A stretch of DNA of 64,000 nt from assembly GCA_963828015.1 (NCBI GenBank), contig CAWHCD010000008.1, forward strand, positions 1 to 64,000, in the 5' to 3' direction. The notes below the pieces were generated by a model. The model searched no databases. It was not told where the DNA came from and saw only the letters and a list, made by a program, of their open reading frames with translations. This document shows, one piece after another, positions 1 to 7,721 of this stretch. The DNA comes from CAVPUA01 sp963828015 (GTDB lineage Bacteria > Actinomycetota > Actinomycetes > Mycobacteriales > Jatrophihabitantaceae). Every line of letters starts with the position of its first letter. The first letter of the stretch is position 1. The translations under genes were made by a program, and so were the position numbers.

Positions 1-1146
1 CACTTCGGCTAGTGCTTCGGATGGTGTCTTGAAGTTGAGGGTTTGTCGAGGCCGGTCGTTGAGTTCGGCAGCGATCGCGTCGAAGTCGTCTTGAGTCAGT
101 TCGCGGAAGTTCAGTCGGCGGGGCAGGTATTGGCGCAGCAGGCCGTTGGTGTTCTCGTTGCTGCCGCGTTGCCACGGCGATTTCGGGTCGCAGAAGTAGA
201 CGGTCATCCCGGTCTGGTCTGAGAAGCGCTGGTGTTGGGCCATCTCGTGGCCAAGGTCCCAGGTCAGCGACTTCGCCAACTTGGCCGGCAGGGTCGTGAC
301 CGCTGCGGCGAGCGCGTCGGCAACGGCGTCGGCTTTGTGGTTGCCGCCCGGCAACGCGACGAGCATCAGATAGCGAGTCGATCGTTCGACCAGCGTCGCG
401 ACCGGGCTCATCCCCTTGCCGAAGACCAGGTCACCTTCCCAATGCCCGGGCACCGCCCGGTCCTCAGCCTCAGCCGGGCGCTCGGAGATATGCAGCGTGT
501 TCGGGCGACCACCGCGACCATCGGGGAGCCGTACCCCTTTGGGCCGGCGCAGCACCCGCCCGGTCCGCAGATACTGCGTCAGCTCCTGCTTCAACGCGCC
601 CCGCGACTGCACGAACAGGGTGCGGTAGATGCTCTCGTGCGACACCTGCATCTCCGGGCGAGTCGGGTACGTGCGGGCCAGCCAACCGCTGATCTGTTGC
701 GGTGACCAGCGCGAGCGCAGCTTCGCCTCCACGATGTCACGCAGCTCCACGTTGCTGGCCAGCTTGCACACCTTGGGCCGCGTCGCCGCCTTCCACGCGA
801 GCCGATCAGCTGGCAGCGCCCGATACCGGCTTCGGCCTCCACGCGCAGCGACTTCCCGACTGATCGTCGACGGCGCCCTGCCTAATCCGGCCGCGATTGT
901 TCGCACCGACAACCCGGCGGCCAGACCACGCGAGATCTCCTCCCGCTCGTCCAAACTCAGCCGCAGCGACGGTCTGCGACGCGGTGTCGGACGGACCCCG
1001 CCACAGCGGATCAGATACGACCGGACCGTCCCCGTCGACAGACCAAGCTCACGCGCGGCCGGCTTCGCCGCCATGCCCGTCAGCAACCGATCCCAGAGCG
1101 CATCAACCTCCGCAGGCGACAACGCCGACCACTTAACTCGAGACAC
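1..1146 (-). CDS. IS30-family transposase, C-terminus cut by window edge
   Basis: The frame is open from GTG at 1146 to base 1 (382 codons) without a stop. GGAGG at 1158-1154 sits 7 nt upstream of the GTG. The protein has an N-terminal helix-turn-helix (LGLSTGTVRSYL) and a second HTH in the IS30 style (RTIAAGLGRAPSTISREV). A DDE integrase core follows, with the first Asp in HWEGDLVFGK, the second in TWDLGHEMAQH and the Glu in SPWQRGSNENTNGLLRQYLP. The last visible residues (RPRQTLNFKTPSEAL) are the usual family C-terminus, so only a few residues are missing. It is intact as far as can be seen and probably active. Established: IS30 transposases cut and paste through circular intermediates. Confidence 0.95.
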   Translation of the reverse strand, partial: MSRVKWSALSPAEVDALWDRLLTGMAAKPAARELGLSTGTVRSYLIRCGGVRPTPRRRPSLRLSLDEREEISRGLAAGLSVRTIAAGLGRAPSTISREVAARGGRSRYRALPADRLAWKAATRPKVCKLASNVELRDIVEAKLRSRWSPQQISGWLARTYPTRPEMQVSHESIYRTLFVQSRGALKQELTQYLRTGRVLRRPKGVRLPDGRGGRPNTLHISERPAEAEDRAVPGHWEGDLVFGKGMSPVATLVERSTRYLMLVALPGGNHKADAVADALAAAVTTLPAKLAKSLTWDLGHEMAQHQRFSDQTGMTVYFCDPKSPWQRGSNENTNGLLRQYLPRRLNFRELTQDDFDAIAAELNDRPRQTLNFKTPSEALAEV

Positions 1147-1193
1147 CACACCACCTCCACTCAAAGGAAGTGTTGCGCTGACCCATTGAGAGC
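1..1193 (-). mobile_element. IS30-family insertion sequence, left part outside the window
   Basis: The element contains one transposase gene reading out of the left edge. The outer right end is probably the stretch at about 1166-1193, which contains GTGTTGCGCTGACC followed by ATTGAG. This resembles the inverted-repeat ends of actinobacterial IS30 elements as I remember them. The matching left repeat lies outside the window, so the exact tip and any target duplication cannot be set. Confidence 0.75.
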
Positions 1194-1355
1194 GCCGGCA
1201 TGACCGCTCGCGTCTACCTGGGCCGGGATCCATTCGGCACCCAGGCGCGCATCTCTGAGTTCCTGTAGTCGGGGGCATCGTGGGTGACAAAATCGGTAAC
1301 GCGGGTGGCCGGGTGCGTACCCACGGTCGCAGAGGCCCGTGAAATCTGGCCCCGG

Positions 1356-1428
1356 TGCCCTCAGCAGGATTCGAACCTGCGACGCCCGCCTTAGGAGTGC
1401 GGCGCTCTATCCCCTGAGCTATGAGGGC
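1356..1428 (-). tRNA. tRNA-Arg (anticodon CCU)
   Basis: On the minus strand the 73 nt fold as a cloverleaf. The acceptor GCCCTCA pairs with TGAGGGC, followed by discriminator A. The D-stem is GCTC/GAGC, the anticodon loop is CTCCTAA, and the T-arm is GCAGG TTCGAAT CCTGC. The anticodon stem has one A-G mismatch next to the loop. CCA is not encoded. The 3' end faces the IS30 element, the orientation expected if the tRNA served as an integration site. Confidence 0.95.
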
Positions 1429-1467
1429 GTGCTGGATGTCAGGCTACTGGAGGGCATCATCGCAAGC

Positions 1468-2292
1468 ATGGCGATTGCGCGAGTCGGAATGTCGGGCTGG
1501 ACGTATGCGCCCTGGCGCGGGGTCTTCTTCCCCAAGGGTCTGCCCCATCGCCTGGAGCTTCCGTACGCCGCCGCGCAGGTGCGCTCGATCGAGCTCAATG
1601 GATCCTTCTATTCGCTGCAGCGCCCGAGCAGCTACCGACGCTGGTACGACGAGACGCCCGAAGGCTTCGTGTTCTCGATCAAGGGCGGGCGCTTCATCAC
1701 CCACCTGAAGAAGTTGCGTGACGTCGACACGGCGCTGGCCAACTTCTATTCCTCCGGGCTGCTGGCCCTCGGTGAGAAGCTGGGTCCGATGCTCTGGCAG
1801 CTGCCGCCGACCCTTGGTTACGACCCCGAGCGCCTGGCCGACTTCTTCAGCCGGCTGCCGCGCTCGACCGGTGAGGCGGCCTACCTGGCCCGGCGGCATG
1901 ACGACCGGATGACCGATCGCTGCTTCACCACTGCTGTGGTGGACCAGCCGCTGCGCCATGCCCTCGAGGTCCGGCACGACTCCTACAAGGTGGGCGCCTT
2001 CCCCGAGCTGCTGCGCGAGCACCACATCGCGGTTGTGGTGGCCGATACGGCCGGGAAGTGGCCGTTGATCAACGAAGTCACCGCCGACTTCGTCTATGCG
2101 CGCCTGCACGGCGATCAGGAGCTCTACGTGAGCGGATACACCGCCGAGGCGTTGGACCTTTGGGCGGGCCGGGTCCGATCGTGGTTGCAGGCCGACCGCG
2201 ACGTCTACGTGTACTTCGACAATGACGTGAAGGTACGGGCGCCCTTCGACGCGATCGCCCTGCAAGAGCGCCTCGCGCCAGTGTCGCCATAG
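1468..2292 (+). CDS. DUF72 family protein
   Basis: The 274-residue protein belongs to the DUF72 family (YecE-like, TIM-barrel-type fold). The typical opening GMSGWTYAPWRGVFFP occupies residues 7-22, followed by ELNGSFYSLQ and the segment FSIKGGRFITHLKKL. The ATG at 1468 is chosen because an open frame from 1339 would run through the tRNA, and because family similarity starts right here. A GGAGGG stands 13 nt upstream, a rather long spacing. No biochemical role is established for the family. It is separate from the molybdopterin genes that follow, which have their own promoter. Confidence 0.85.
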   Translation: MAIARVGMSGWTYAPWRGVFFPKGLPHRLELPYAAAQVRSIELNGSFYSLQRPSSYRRWYDETPEGFVFSIKGGRFITHLKKLRDVDTALANFYSSGLLALGEKLGPMLWQLPPTLGYDPERLADFFSRLPRSTGEAAYLARRHDDRMTDRCFTTAVVDQPLRHALEVRHDSYKVGAFPELLREHHIAVVVADTAGKWPLINEVTADFVYARLHGDQELYVSGYTAEALDLWAGRVRSWLQADRDVYVYFDNDVKVRAPFDAIALQERLAPVSP

Positions 2293-2303
2293 ACGTTGCT
2301 GGC

Positions 2304-2309
2304 TAGGCT
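2304..2309 (+). promoter_or_regulatory. -10 box of a leaderless moaC promoter
   Basis: TAGGCT is followed by exactly 6 nt and then the moaC ATG. A TAnnnT box 6-7 nt before the start codon is the usual actinobacterial layout for a leaderless mRNA. There is no Shine-Dalgarno. The same spacing recurs before galU, the sulfotransferase, trmL, rsmI, pmt and metG in this window. Confidence 0.65.
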
Positions 2310-2315
2310 GAGCCG

Positions 2316-2783
2316 ATGGAGCTCTCGCACCTGGATGCCACGGGACAGGCGCGGATGGTCGACGTCTCGGCCAAGCCGGTAACGGTGCGGGAGGCAACCG
2401 CTTCCGGGCGCTTCGTGACGACGGCCGCGGTGATCGAGCTGCTGCGCGGCGATCGCCTGCCCAAGGGCGACGCGCTGGCGGTCGCTCGGATCGCCGGCAT
2501 CGCGGCGGCGAAACGCACGCCCGACCTGGTGCCGCTGTGCCACCCGGTCGCCCTGCACTCGGTGACGGTCGATCTCGAGCTGAGCGAAGATGCCGTCATG
2601 ATCACCGCAACGACACGCACCGCGGACCGAACCGGGGTCGAGATGGAGGCGCTGACCAGTGTGGTCGCCGCCGGTCTGGCGCTCTATGACATGGTCAAAG
2701 CCGTCGACCGGTCGGCCGTACTGACCGATGTCGGCCTGCTGGCCAAATCCGGCGGGCGCAGCGGCACCTGGGCGCGCCCATGA
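2316..2783 (+). CDS. moaC: cyclic pyranopterin monophosphate synthase MoaC
   Basis: MoaC converts the MoaA product (3',8-cyclo-7,8-dihydro-GTP) into cyclic pyranopterin monophosphate, an early step of molybdenum cofactor synthesis in the cytosol. The 155-residue length is normal. Conserved blocks are VPLCHPVAL around residues 72-80, GVEMEALTSV (107-116) and YDMVKAVDRS (124-133), which carries the catalytic Lys and Asp. The gene overlaps mogA by 4 nt (ATGA), so moaC-mogA-moaE form one translationally coupled operon. moaA is not in the window. Confidence 0.97.
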   Translation: MELSHLDATGQARMVDVSAKPVTVREATASGRFVTTAAVIELLRGDRLPKGDALAVARIAGIAAAKRTPDLVPLCHPVALHSVTVDLELSEDAVMITATTRTADRTGVEMEALTSVVAAGLALYDMVKAVDRSAVLTDVGLLAKSGGRSGTWARP

Positions 2784-3268
2784 ACGTCGCCGTCATCACC
2801 TGTTCGAATCGGGCCGCCAGCGGAGCACGCCCCGACGAGTCCGGCGCGGTACTGGTCGAAGGCCTGCTCGGGGCCGGCCATACCGTCGTGAGCCTGTCGG
2901 TGGTGCCGGACGACATCGACCGCATCCAGGCCGCGTTGCACGACTCCTTGGCCGCCGGAGCGCGGCTGGTCGTGACGACCGGCGGCACTGGCCTGACCCC
3001 CACCGACGTCACCCCCGAGGCGGTGACGCCGTTGCTCGAGCGCCAGATCCCCGGCATCGCCGAAGCACTGCGCCAGGTCTCGCGCGAGCGGGTGCCGACA
3101 TCGGTGTTGTCGCGTGGGGTCGCCGGCACGATCGGCTCGACGCTGGTTGTCACGCTTCCCGGTTCACCCGGGGGAGTGCGCGATGGTCTCCTCGTGCTGC
3201 TGCCGGTGATCGAGCATGCCGTCGATCAGCTCGGCGGCGGCGACCATGTCTGGACCGGTTCCGGATGA
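2780..3268 (+). CDS. mog: molybdopterin adenylyltransferase, MogA/MoaB family
   Basis: The enzyme adenylates molybdopterin with ATP to prepare it for metal insertion. The 162-residue protein shows the family Mg-ATP/pterin motif TTGGTGLTPTD at residues 66-76 and a C-terminal LPGSPGGVRDGL block. It sits between moaC and moaE, overlapping each by ATGA. Single-domain MogA and MoaB are hard to tell apart by sequence; in mycobacteria this position holds a mog/moaB2-type gene. Confidence 0.93.
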   Translation: MNVAVITCSNRAASGARPDESGAVLVEGLLGAGHTVVSLSVVPDDIDRIQAALHDSLAAGARLVVTTGGTGLTPTDVTPEAVTPLLERQIPGIAEALRQVSRERVPTSVLSRGVAGTIGSTLVVTLPGSPGGVRDGLLVLLPVIEHAVDQLGGGDHVWTGSG

Positions 3269-3684
3269 GCGTCGTGCGCTGTGCGGTTTCTGACCAGGAG
3301 CTTGACGTCCCTGCTCACGAGCAGGCTGTCCTGTCCAGTGGGGCCGGGGCGCACGTCGTGTTCTGCGGGGTGGTTCGCGACCGCGACCACGGCCGGGATG
3401 TGGTCGAGATCGAATACGAGGCACATCCCACGGCCGCTGACGTCCTGGCCGAGATCGCGCAGGAGTTCGCCGCGTTGGCGCCGGTCCACCGAGTCGCGGT
3501 GAGTCATCGCAGTGGCCTGCTGAAGGTCGGCGAGGTCGCCGTGGTGGTGGCGATCAGCACCGCTCATCGTCGCGAGGCCTTCGAGCTCTGTGGGCAGTTA
3601 GTCGACGAGATCAAACGGCGGGTACCGATCTGGAAGCGTCAGGTCTTCACCGACGGCACCGACGAATGGGTGAACTGTCCCTAG
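3265..3684 (+). CDS. moaE: molybdopterin synthase catalytic subunit MoaE
   Basis: MoaE, with thiocarboxylated MoaD, inserts sulfur into cyclic pyranopterin monophosphate to make molybdopterin. The 139-residue product shows GVVRDRDHGR, EYEAHP, HRSGLLKVGE and VPIWKRQ, the last carrying the active-site Lys. The start is the ATG at 3265, which overlaps the mogA stop (ATGA). Longer upstream frames only read through mogA. The small subunit moaD lies immediately downstream on the other strand, a convergent arrangement with 4 nt between stops. Confidence 0.95.
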   Translation: MSVVRCAVSDQELDVPAHEQAVLSSGAGAHVVFCGVVRDRDHGRDVVEIEYEAHPTAADVLAEIAQEFAALAPVHRVAVSHRSGLLKVGEVAVVVAISTAHRREAFELCGQLVDEIKRRVPIWKRQVFTDGTDEWVNCP

Positions 3685-3688
3685 TAGT

Positions 3689-3916
3689 TCAACCGCCGGC
3701 GGTGGGCGGCAGTACGTCGAGCACCGACCCGGACTGCAGGGCAGTGTCGTCGGAGGCCTGCGTGCCGTCGAGCAGGATCGTGGCGACCTGCATCAGGGCC
3801 GCTAGGGCCGGACGGGCCGCCAGTGCGCTCCGCACCGCGCCCACATCCTGTGCCTGCAGGGCCTCCTGCGCATGGCCGGCCGCCCGCCGGGCGCCGGCCC
3901 AGAAGCGGACAGTCAC
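3689..3916 (-). CDS. moaD: MoaD/ThiS family sulfur-carrier protein
   Basis: This 75-residue ubiquitin-like protein ends in Gly-Gly (PPTAGG). That C-terminus is adenylated and thiocarboxylated so the protein can donate sulfur to the MoaE active site. The beta-grasp pattern (MTVRFWAGARRAAG at the start, SVLDVLPPTAGG at the end) fits MoaD. The start is GTG at 3916 without a clear Shine-Dalgarno. It is encoded opposite the moaC-mogA-moaE operon, so stoichiometry with MoaE is not fixed by co-transcription. Confidence 0.88.
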   Translation of the reverse strand: MTVRFWAGARRAAGHAQEALQAQDVGAVRSALAARPALAALMQVATILLDGTQASDDTALQSGSVLDVLPPTAGG

Positions 3917-3943
3917 CGACGGTTCAGCGCAGATGCTCTGGCC

Positions 3944-4273
3944 TCACTCCGCGCTGGCCTCCGGGCTGGGGTCCGCGCCCGATTCCGGGCTCGCGTCCGG
4001 GCTCGCGTCCGGGCTGGGCAGCTTGCTCTTGATGGTGGCGCTGACCGAGTCGATCTTGTCGGCCCCCTTGCCCTGGCTGACCTTCTTCAGTCCACCCGCA
4101 GCTACCTCGACGCCTTGCGCGGTGGCCTTGCCGGCCTTGGTGGCGAGGTCAGTGGCCACCGGCTTGGCTTTGGTGGCTGCCTCGCCCAGTCGCTCCTTGA
4201 GCTTGTCGATCGTCTCGCTGGCCTGCTTGGCCAGCTCGGCCGCGGTCGCGGAGATCTTGTCCTTATCCACCAT
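3944..4273 (-). CDS. small Ala/Lys-rich helical protein with an acidic Pro-Ser tail
   Basis: I do not recognise a characterised family. The 109-residue product has a long amphipathic helical stretch rich in Ala and Lys (residues about 5-75), somewhat like apolipoprotein- or LEA-type helices. An acidic Ser-Pro-Asp-rich tail follows, with the short repeat SPDASPDASPE. The start at 4273 is preferred over the upstream ATG at 4315 because GGGAG stands 7 nt before it and the upstream extension is unlike the rest. No signal peptide or membrane segment is visible. The gene lies just upstream of moaD on the same strand, so the two may be co-transcribed. Confidence 0.7.
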   Translation of the reverse strand: MVDKDKISATAAELAKQASETIDKLKERLGEAATKAKPVATDLATKAGKATAQGVEVAAGGLKKVSQGKGADKIDSVSATIKSKLPSPDASPDASPESGADPSPEASAE

Positions 4274-4385
4274 GCGTTGCTCCCGATACAGGGTCGACCG
4301 TGTCGACGCGTGCACATATCAAAGCACCGTGGGCGAGCGCTGTGCACCAGTTGGCGTCCGCACCGTTGCTTGTCACACTGGGGAA

Positions 4386-4595
4386 ATGAGTGAGCGGGAC
4401 GTGAGTGGTCCGCGCCCGAACGACTCGGATCGGTCGACCCGCCCACCACGCGCGGACCAATCCCCACCCTCGAAGCAGGACGGCCCGGTCTTGCCCGATC
4501 GCACGTCCGATGAGCAGGAAGCCGGGTGGGGCGACGAGCCGACCCGTCGAGACGACGACTGGTACATCTCGGAGCGCCCGCCCCACCACGGCTGA
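4386..4595 (+). CDS. small hydrophilic protein with a DDDWY...ERPPHHG tail
   Basis: The 69-residue product is polar, disordered-looking and Pro/Asp/Arg-rich. Its only structured-looking part is the C-terminus (RRDDDWYISERPPHHG). I recall similar tails in short actinobacterial proteins of unknown function, but I cannot verify that here. There is no Shine-Dalgarno. CACACT lies 6 nt before the ATG, an imperfect match to the leaderless -10 pattern seen elsewhere in the window. It is convergent with mscL, 8 nt away. Confidence 0.55.
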   Translation: MSERDVSGPRPNDSDRSTRPPRADQSPPSKQDGPVLPDRTSDEQEAGWGDEPTRRDDDWYISERPPHHG

Positions 4596-4603
4596 GCCAG
4601 GAA

Positions 4604-5023
4604 TCAGGCCTGCTGGGCGCGCAACAGGTCGCGGATCTCTTCGAGCACCAATAGGTCGTCGGACTTGGTCTCGGGCTCTTCCTCGAGCCCAGCCTTACGA
4701 CGCTCGTTGAACTTGTTCATCGGCAGCACGAACACGAAGTAGACGATCGCCGCCGTGATTACGAAAACGATGATCGCGTTGATGATCCCGGAGATGTCGA
4801 TGAACGTCGTGTTTTGACCGGCCTTGTTGGTGAACTTCGCGCCGTGGCGCAGCGAGAAGCCGAGGCCCTGGCTGCTACCCCCGGGGATCGCGTTGATGAC
4901 CGGTGTCACGATCTTGCTGACGAACGTGCTGATTACGACGCCGAATGCGCCACCAATGACGAACGCGACGGCGAGGTCGATGACGTTGCCTCGCAGAATG
5001 AATTCCCTGAATCCCTTTAACAC
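4604..5023 (-). CDS. mscL: large-conductance mechanosensitive channel MscL
   Basis: MscL is a homo-oligomeric inner-membrane pore that opens on membrane tension and protects against osmotic downshock. The product is 139 residues. It has the N-terminal amphipathic helix (VLKGFREFILRGNVIDLAV), TM1 (AVAFVIGGAFGVVISTFV), a periplasmic loop, TM2 (IINAIIVFVITAAIVYFVFV) and a charged C-terminal helix. GTG at 5023 is chosen because GGGGAG lies 5 nt upstream and MscL proteins begin at this point. An ATG further upstream would add an unrelated N-terminus. Confidence 0.96.
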   Translation of the reverse strand: MLKGFREFILRGNVIDLAVAFVIGGAFGVVISTFVSKIVTPVINAIPGGSSQGLGFSLRHGAKFTNKAGQNTTFIDISGIINAIIVFVITAAIVYFVFVLPMNKFNERRKAGLEEEPETKSDDLLVLEEIRDLLRAQQA

Positions 5024-5074
5024 GTCCACTCCCCAGGTTGAAATCGGACGGGATTCCCCATCCGTGGGCAAATC

Positions 5075-5695
5075 CTAGGGTGGAGAGCGCACCGAGGCGA
5101 ACACTCCGCGTCCCGCAGCCGCGGCAAGTTGCAGCTCCTGGGCCTGATCTGCGGCGACTACGAGTTCGGCCGGCTGGCTCCCCGAACTGCCCGAGGTCGC
5201 CGGGAGCACGGCGATGACCAGGATGCCGCTCGCGGCCAGTCGGGGCGGATCGCCGCTGGTCGTGGGTGCCACGATGAGGTCGGCGCGATCGCCTGGGTGC
5301 ACGAGCGCCGCTGAGCCGGCGTCGGCCAGAGGGACCGGTACCGCAGCCAGCCCGTCGGCCAGACCGGTGGTCAGCCCGGAGCCCAGCACCCGAGCCGGGG
5401 TCAGCGCTTCGCCGGCCGCCAGCGCGCCCGCTGCCCGCTGGCCGACGACGGCTGACGTGCTGGTGAACGCGCTCGCCGGGCGGACGGCGCGAGGCCAACG
5501 GGCTACGACCAGATCGGCGGCTGCCAGTCGAGACCCCGCCGGCACGGCCCGGGTGGCCACGACCACGGCGACGGTTGGCCCCGAAGCCACTCGATGCTCT
5601 GAGGTGGCGCTGACGGCCGCCAACAGCAGGCACAGCGCCACCAGTCCGCGCCGCGGCCAGCCGCCGAAGCGGCTCAGGAATCCGGGAAAGGCCAC
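5075..5695 (-). CDS. SAF domain protein, CpaB/RcpC-like
   Basis: The 206-residue protein has an N-terminal membrane anchor or signal (RRGLVALCLLLAAVSA) followed by a SAF domain (VVVATRAVPAGSRLAAADLVVARWP). A CpaB-like region continues (LVHPGDRADLIVAP). CpaB/RcpC proteins take part in Flp/Tad pilus assembly in other bacteria. No tad genes lie near, and this SAF protein appears to be a fixed member of the actinobacterial mscL-fmdB neighbourhood. The real role is unknown. It is placed 51 nt upstream of mscL on the same strand. Confidence 0.85.
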   Translation of the reverse strand: MAFPGFLSRFGGWPRRGLVALCLLLAAVSATSEHRVASGPTVAVVVATRAVPAGSRLAAADLVVARWPRAVRPASAFTSTSAVVGQRAAGALAAGEALTPARVLGSGLTTGLADGLAAVPVPLADAGSAALVHPGDRADLIVAPTTSGDPPRLAASGILVIAVLPATSGSSGSQPAELVVAADQAQELQLAAAAGRGVFASVRSPP

Positions 5696-5785
5696 ACCGC
5701 AGGCTAGGCAGATCCTGGGCTGCCGCGACCCGCCGCCGATCCGAATGTGGACAACTGCCCCCCTGTGGAGGCCGAGATCGCCTGG

Positions 5786-6145
5786 TCAGGCGGGCGTGCT
5801 AGCCGCCGGCTTCGCGGGTGCGGCCGCCGGCGTTGGCGTCGGACTGGCCGGTTTGGCGGTGGCTTTCTCGCCTCCGGATGAGGTGTCGGAGGACGCCGAC
5901 GATGCGGGCGTGGAATCAGTCGAGGTGCTACCGGACTCTGCCTTCGCCCCCGCCCGAGCGCCGTCTCGGCTGTCGTTTCGGTAGAAGCCGGAGCCCTTGA
6001 AGACCACGCCCACCGCGCCGTAGACCTTGCGCACCGCCCGGCCGCAGACCGGGCACTCGGTCGCCGCCGGGTCGGAGAACGACTGCACCAGGTCGAAGCG
6101 GTTGCCACAATCGGCATTGGTGCAGGCGTACTCATAGGTGGGCAT
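5786..6145 (-). CDS. FmdB family zinc-ribbon protein
   Basis: The 119-residue product begins with the FmdB zinc ribbon: MPTYEYAC, a second Cys in the DCG turn, then the CPVCG knuckle. The YGAVGVVFKGSGFYRND block of the family follows. The last ~60 residues are a low-complexity Ser/Thr/Ala/Pro tail that is probably disordered. A GAAGGA lies about 6 nt before the ATG. FmdB was named as a regulator near formamidase/amidase genes, but most homologues are uncharacterised. Position next to 5-formyl-THF cyclo-ligase is conserved in mycobacteria. Confidence 0.9.
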   Translation of the reverse strand: MPTYEYACTNADCGNRFDLVQSFSDPAATECPVCGRAVRKVYGAVGVVFKGSGFYRNDSRDGARAGAKAESGSTSTDSTPASSASSDTSSGGEKATAKPASPTPTPAAAPAKPAASTPA

Positions 6146-6221
6146 TGCAGATCCTTCGCCGACGTAGCAGTGGTAACTGGCACTCTCAGTACGAGACTGC
6201 CAACAATGGTGCGGGATGACG

Positions 6222-6770
6222 CTATTCCGCGTCCAATCGGGCCAGGCTCACGACGGCAGTCGGCGTTATCGCGGCCCGCACCGGCCGGTCCCAGGAATCG
6301 GCCGGAACGTGGTCCAACAGCTCGGCATCGAAGATCAACGCGTAGGTCATGACCGTCAGCGGAACGCGAGCCAGGGCGCGGTCATACGAGCCACCCCCTC
6401 GCCCCAATCGAGTCCCCGTCCGCGACACGGCCACGGCCGGCACCAGCACCGCATCGACCGTGCCGAGCGCGTCTGGACCCAACCGATCGGTGACGTCCGG
6501 CTCAGTCGTCCAGTCCAGATCCCGGTCCTCGAGCAGCACCGGCGTGATCACCCCGACCCCGGCGGTCAGCAGTCCGGCCAGCAATTCGGTCGATCCCGGC
6601 TCGGTACGCAGCGGGCGGTAGGCCGCGACCGTTCGCCAGCCGTGCGTCCGCGCCAGCTCGAGCACCCTCGCGGCGATGGCCCGCCGCGCCTCGGCCAGCT
6701 CAGGAGCCGGCCGCTGGGCACGCTGAGCGAGCAGCTGTTTGCGCAGCGCTGACTTCGGGGGCGATGACAC
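6222..6770 (-). CDS. 5-formyltetrahydrofolate cyclo-ligase
   Basis: The enzyme uses ATP to turn 5-formyl-THF into 5,10-methenyl-THF, returning the stored folate to one-carbon metabolism. The 182-residue protein has the N-terminal basic start (KSALRKQLLAQR) and the glycine-rich signature TRLGRGGGSYDRAL. The GTG start at 6770 is only 17 nt from the divergent galU ATG, so both promoters overlap. Upstream of the GTG lies GACACT with 6 nt spacing, a weak leaderless -10 candidate. Confidence 0.93.
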   Translation of the reverse strand: MSSPPKSALRKQLLAQRAQRPAPELAEARRAIAARVLELARTHGWRTVAAYRPLRTEPGSTELLAGLLTAGVGVITPVLLEDRDLDWTTEPDVTDRLGPDALGTVDAVLVPAVAVSRTGTRLGRGGGSYDRALARVPLTVMTYALIFDAELLDHVPADSWDRPVRAAITPTAVVSLARLDAE

Positions 6771-6775
6771 CTCGA

Positions 6776-6781
6776 TAGTGT
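6776..6781 (+). promoter_or_regulatory. -10 box of a leaderless galU promoter
   Basis: TAGTGT ends 6 nt before the galU ATG and no Shine-Dalgarno is present. It lies inside the 17-nt gap shared with the divergent cyclo-ligase gene, so transcription of the two genes must compete for the same DNA. Confidence 0.55.
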
Positions 6782-6787
6782 CTATCC

Positions 6788-7705
6788 ATGACCCCTCAAG
6801 ATCAGCGTCGGGCCGTCAAGGCGATCATTCCTGCCGCGGGGCGCGGCACCCGATTTCTGCCGGCGACCAAGTCGGTACCCAAGGAGCTGCTGCCGATCGT
6901 CAGCACCCCGGCCATCCAGCTCGTCGTGGCCGAGGCCTCCCGCAACGGGCTGGCCGATGTCCTTCTGGTGATCAGCGCGGGCAAGCAGGCCGTGGCCGAC
7001 TACTTCGTGCCTGACCTCGACCTCGAGGAAGCGCTCGCGGGCAAGCCGGCGACCCTGGCGGCCGTGCGCCGGGCGAGTGACTTGGCCCGGATTCACCAGG
7101 CCGAGCAGCGCAGCCCTCGTGGACTCGGGGACGCGGTGGCGCAGGGTGAGCAGTTCGCCGCCGGGGATCCGGTGGTTGTGCTGCTGCCCGATGACCTCAT
7201 CGACGAGCGGGACGAGCTGTTGTCCCGGATGCTCGACGTGCAGGCTGAACACGGCGGCATCGTGCTCGGGCTGATCGACATTCCCCGCGAGCAGATCGGG
7301 GGCTACGGAGTGGTCGAGCTGGCCGCCGGCACCGACCCGGCGGCTGATGTGGTGACGATCGTCGACCTGGTCGAGAAGCCCCAACCGGCCGCTGCGCCCA
7401 GTACGTTGGCCGTCATCGGCCGCTACGTGCTGCCACCGGAGATCTTCGACGCGCTGCACACGACCCAGCCGGGGGCGCTCGGTGAAATCCAGCTCACCGA
7501 TGCGATGCACGCCCTGCTCGAGCGGGGCGTTCCCGTGCACGGGGTGGTCTTCCGAGGCCGTCGCTATGACACCGGCAATCCGCTCAACTATTTACAGGCC
7601 ACCGTGCAGATTGCCCGGCGACACCCGGAGATTGGCGCCGAGTTCAGTACCTGGTTGCGGGAGTATGTCTCGACGATGAATGCCGATGAGGGCCAACTTC
7701 CGTGA
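6788..7705 (+). CDS. galU: UTP-glucose-1-phosphate uridylyltransferase GalU
   Basis: GalU makes UDP-glucose from UTP and glucose 1-phosphate for cell-wall glycans, glycolipids and trehalose/glycogen routes. The 305-residue protein has the nucleotide-binding opening AIIPAAGRGTRFLPATKSVP (residues 12-31) with the following KELLPI. It also has the sugar-binding VEKP segment and GRRYDTGNPLNYL near the C-terminus. The length is normal. It is followed by glp after 16 nt, the same order as galU-moeA1 in mycobacteria. Confidence 0.97.
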   Translation: MTPQDQRRAVKAIIPAAGRGTRFLPATKSVPKELLPIVSTPAIQLVVAEASRNGLADVLLVISAGKQAVADYFVPDLDLEEALAGKPATLAAVRRASDLARIHQAEQRSPRGLGDAVAQGEQFAAGDPVVVLLPDDLIDERDELLSRMLDVQAEHGGIVLGLIDIPREQIGGYGVVELAAGTDPAADVVTIVDLVEKPQPAAAPSTLAVIGRYVLPPEIFDALHTTQPGALGEIQLTDAMHALLERGVPVHGVVFRGRRYDTGNPLNYLQATVQIARRHPEIGAEFSTWLREYVSTMNADEGQLP

Positions 7706-7721
7706 GGCTGGGACAACGACC

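Noticed and set aside
1339..1467. An earlier start (1339) for the DUF72 gene
   Set aside because: That extension is the reverse side of the tRNA-Arg gene and has no similarity to the family.
5075..5695. SAF protein as evidence for a Tad/Flp pilus locus
   Set aside because: No other tad or flp genes flank it; the neighbours are mscL and fmdB-like genes, as in other actinobacteria.
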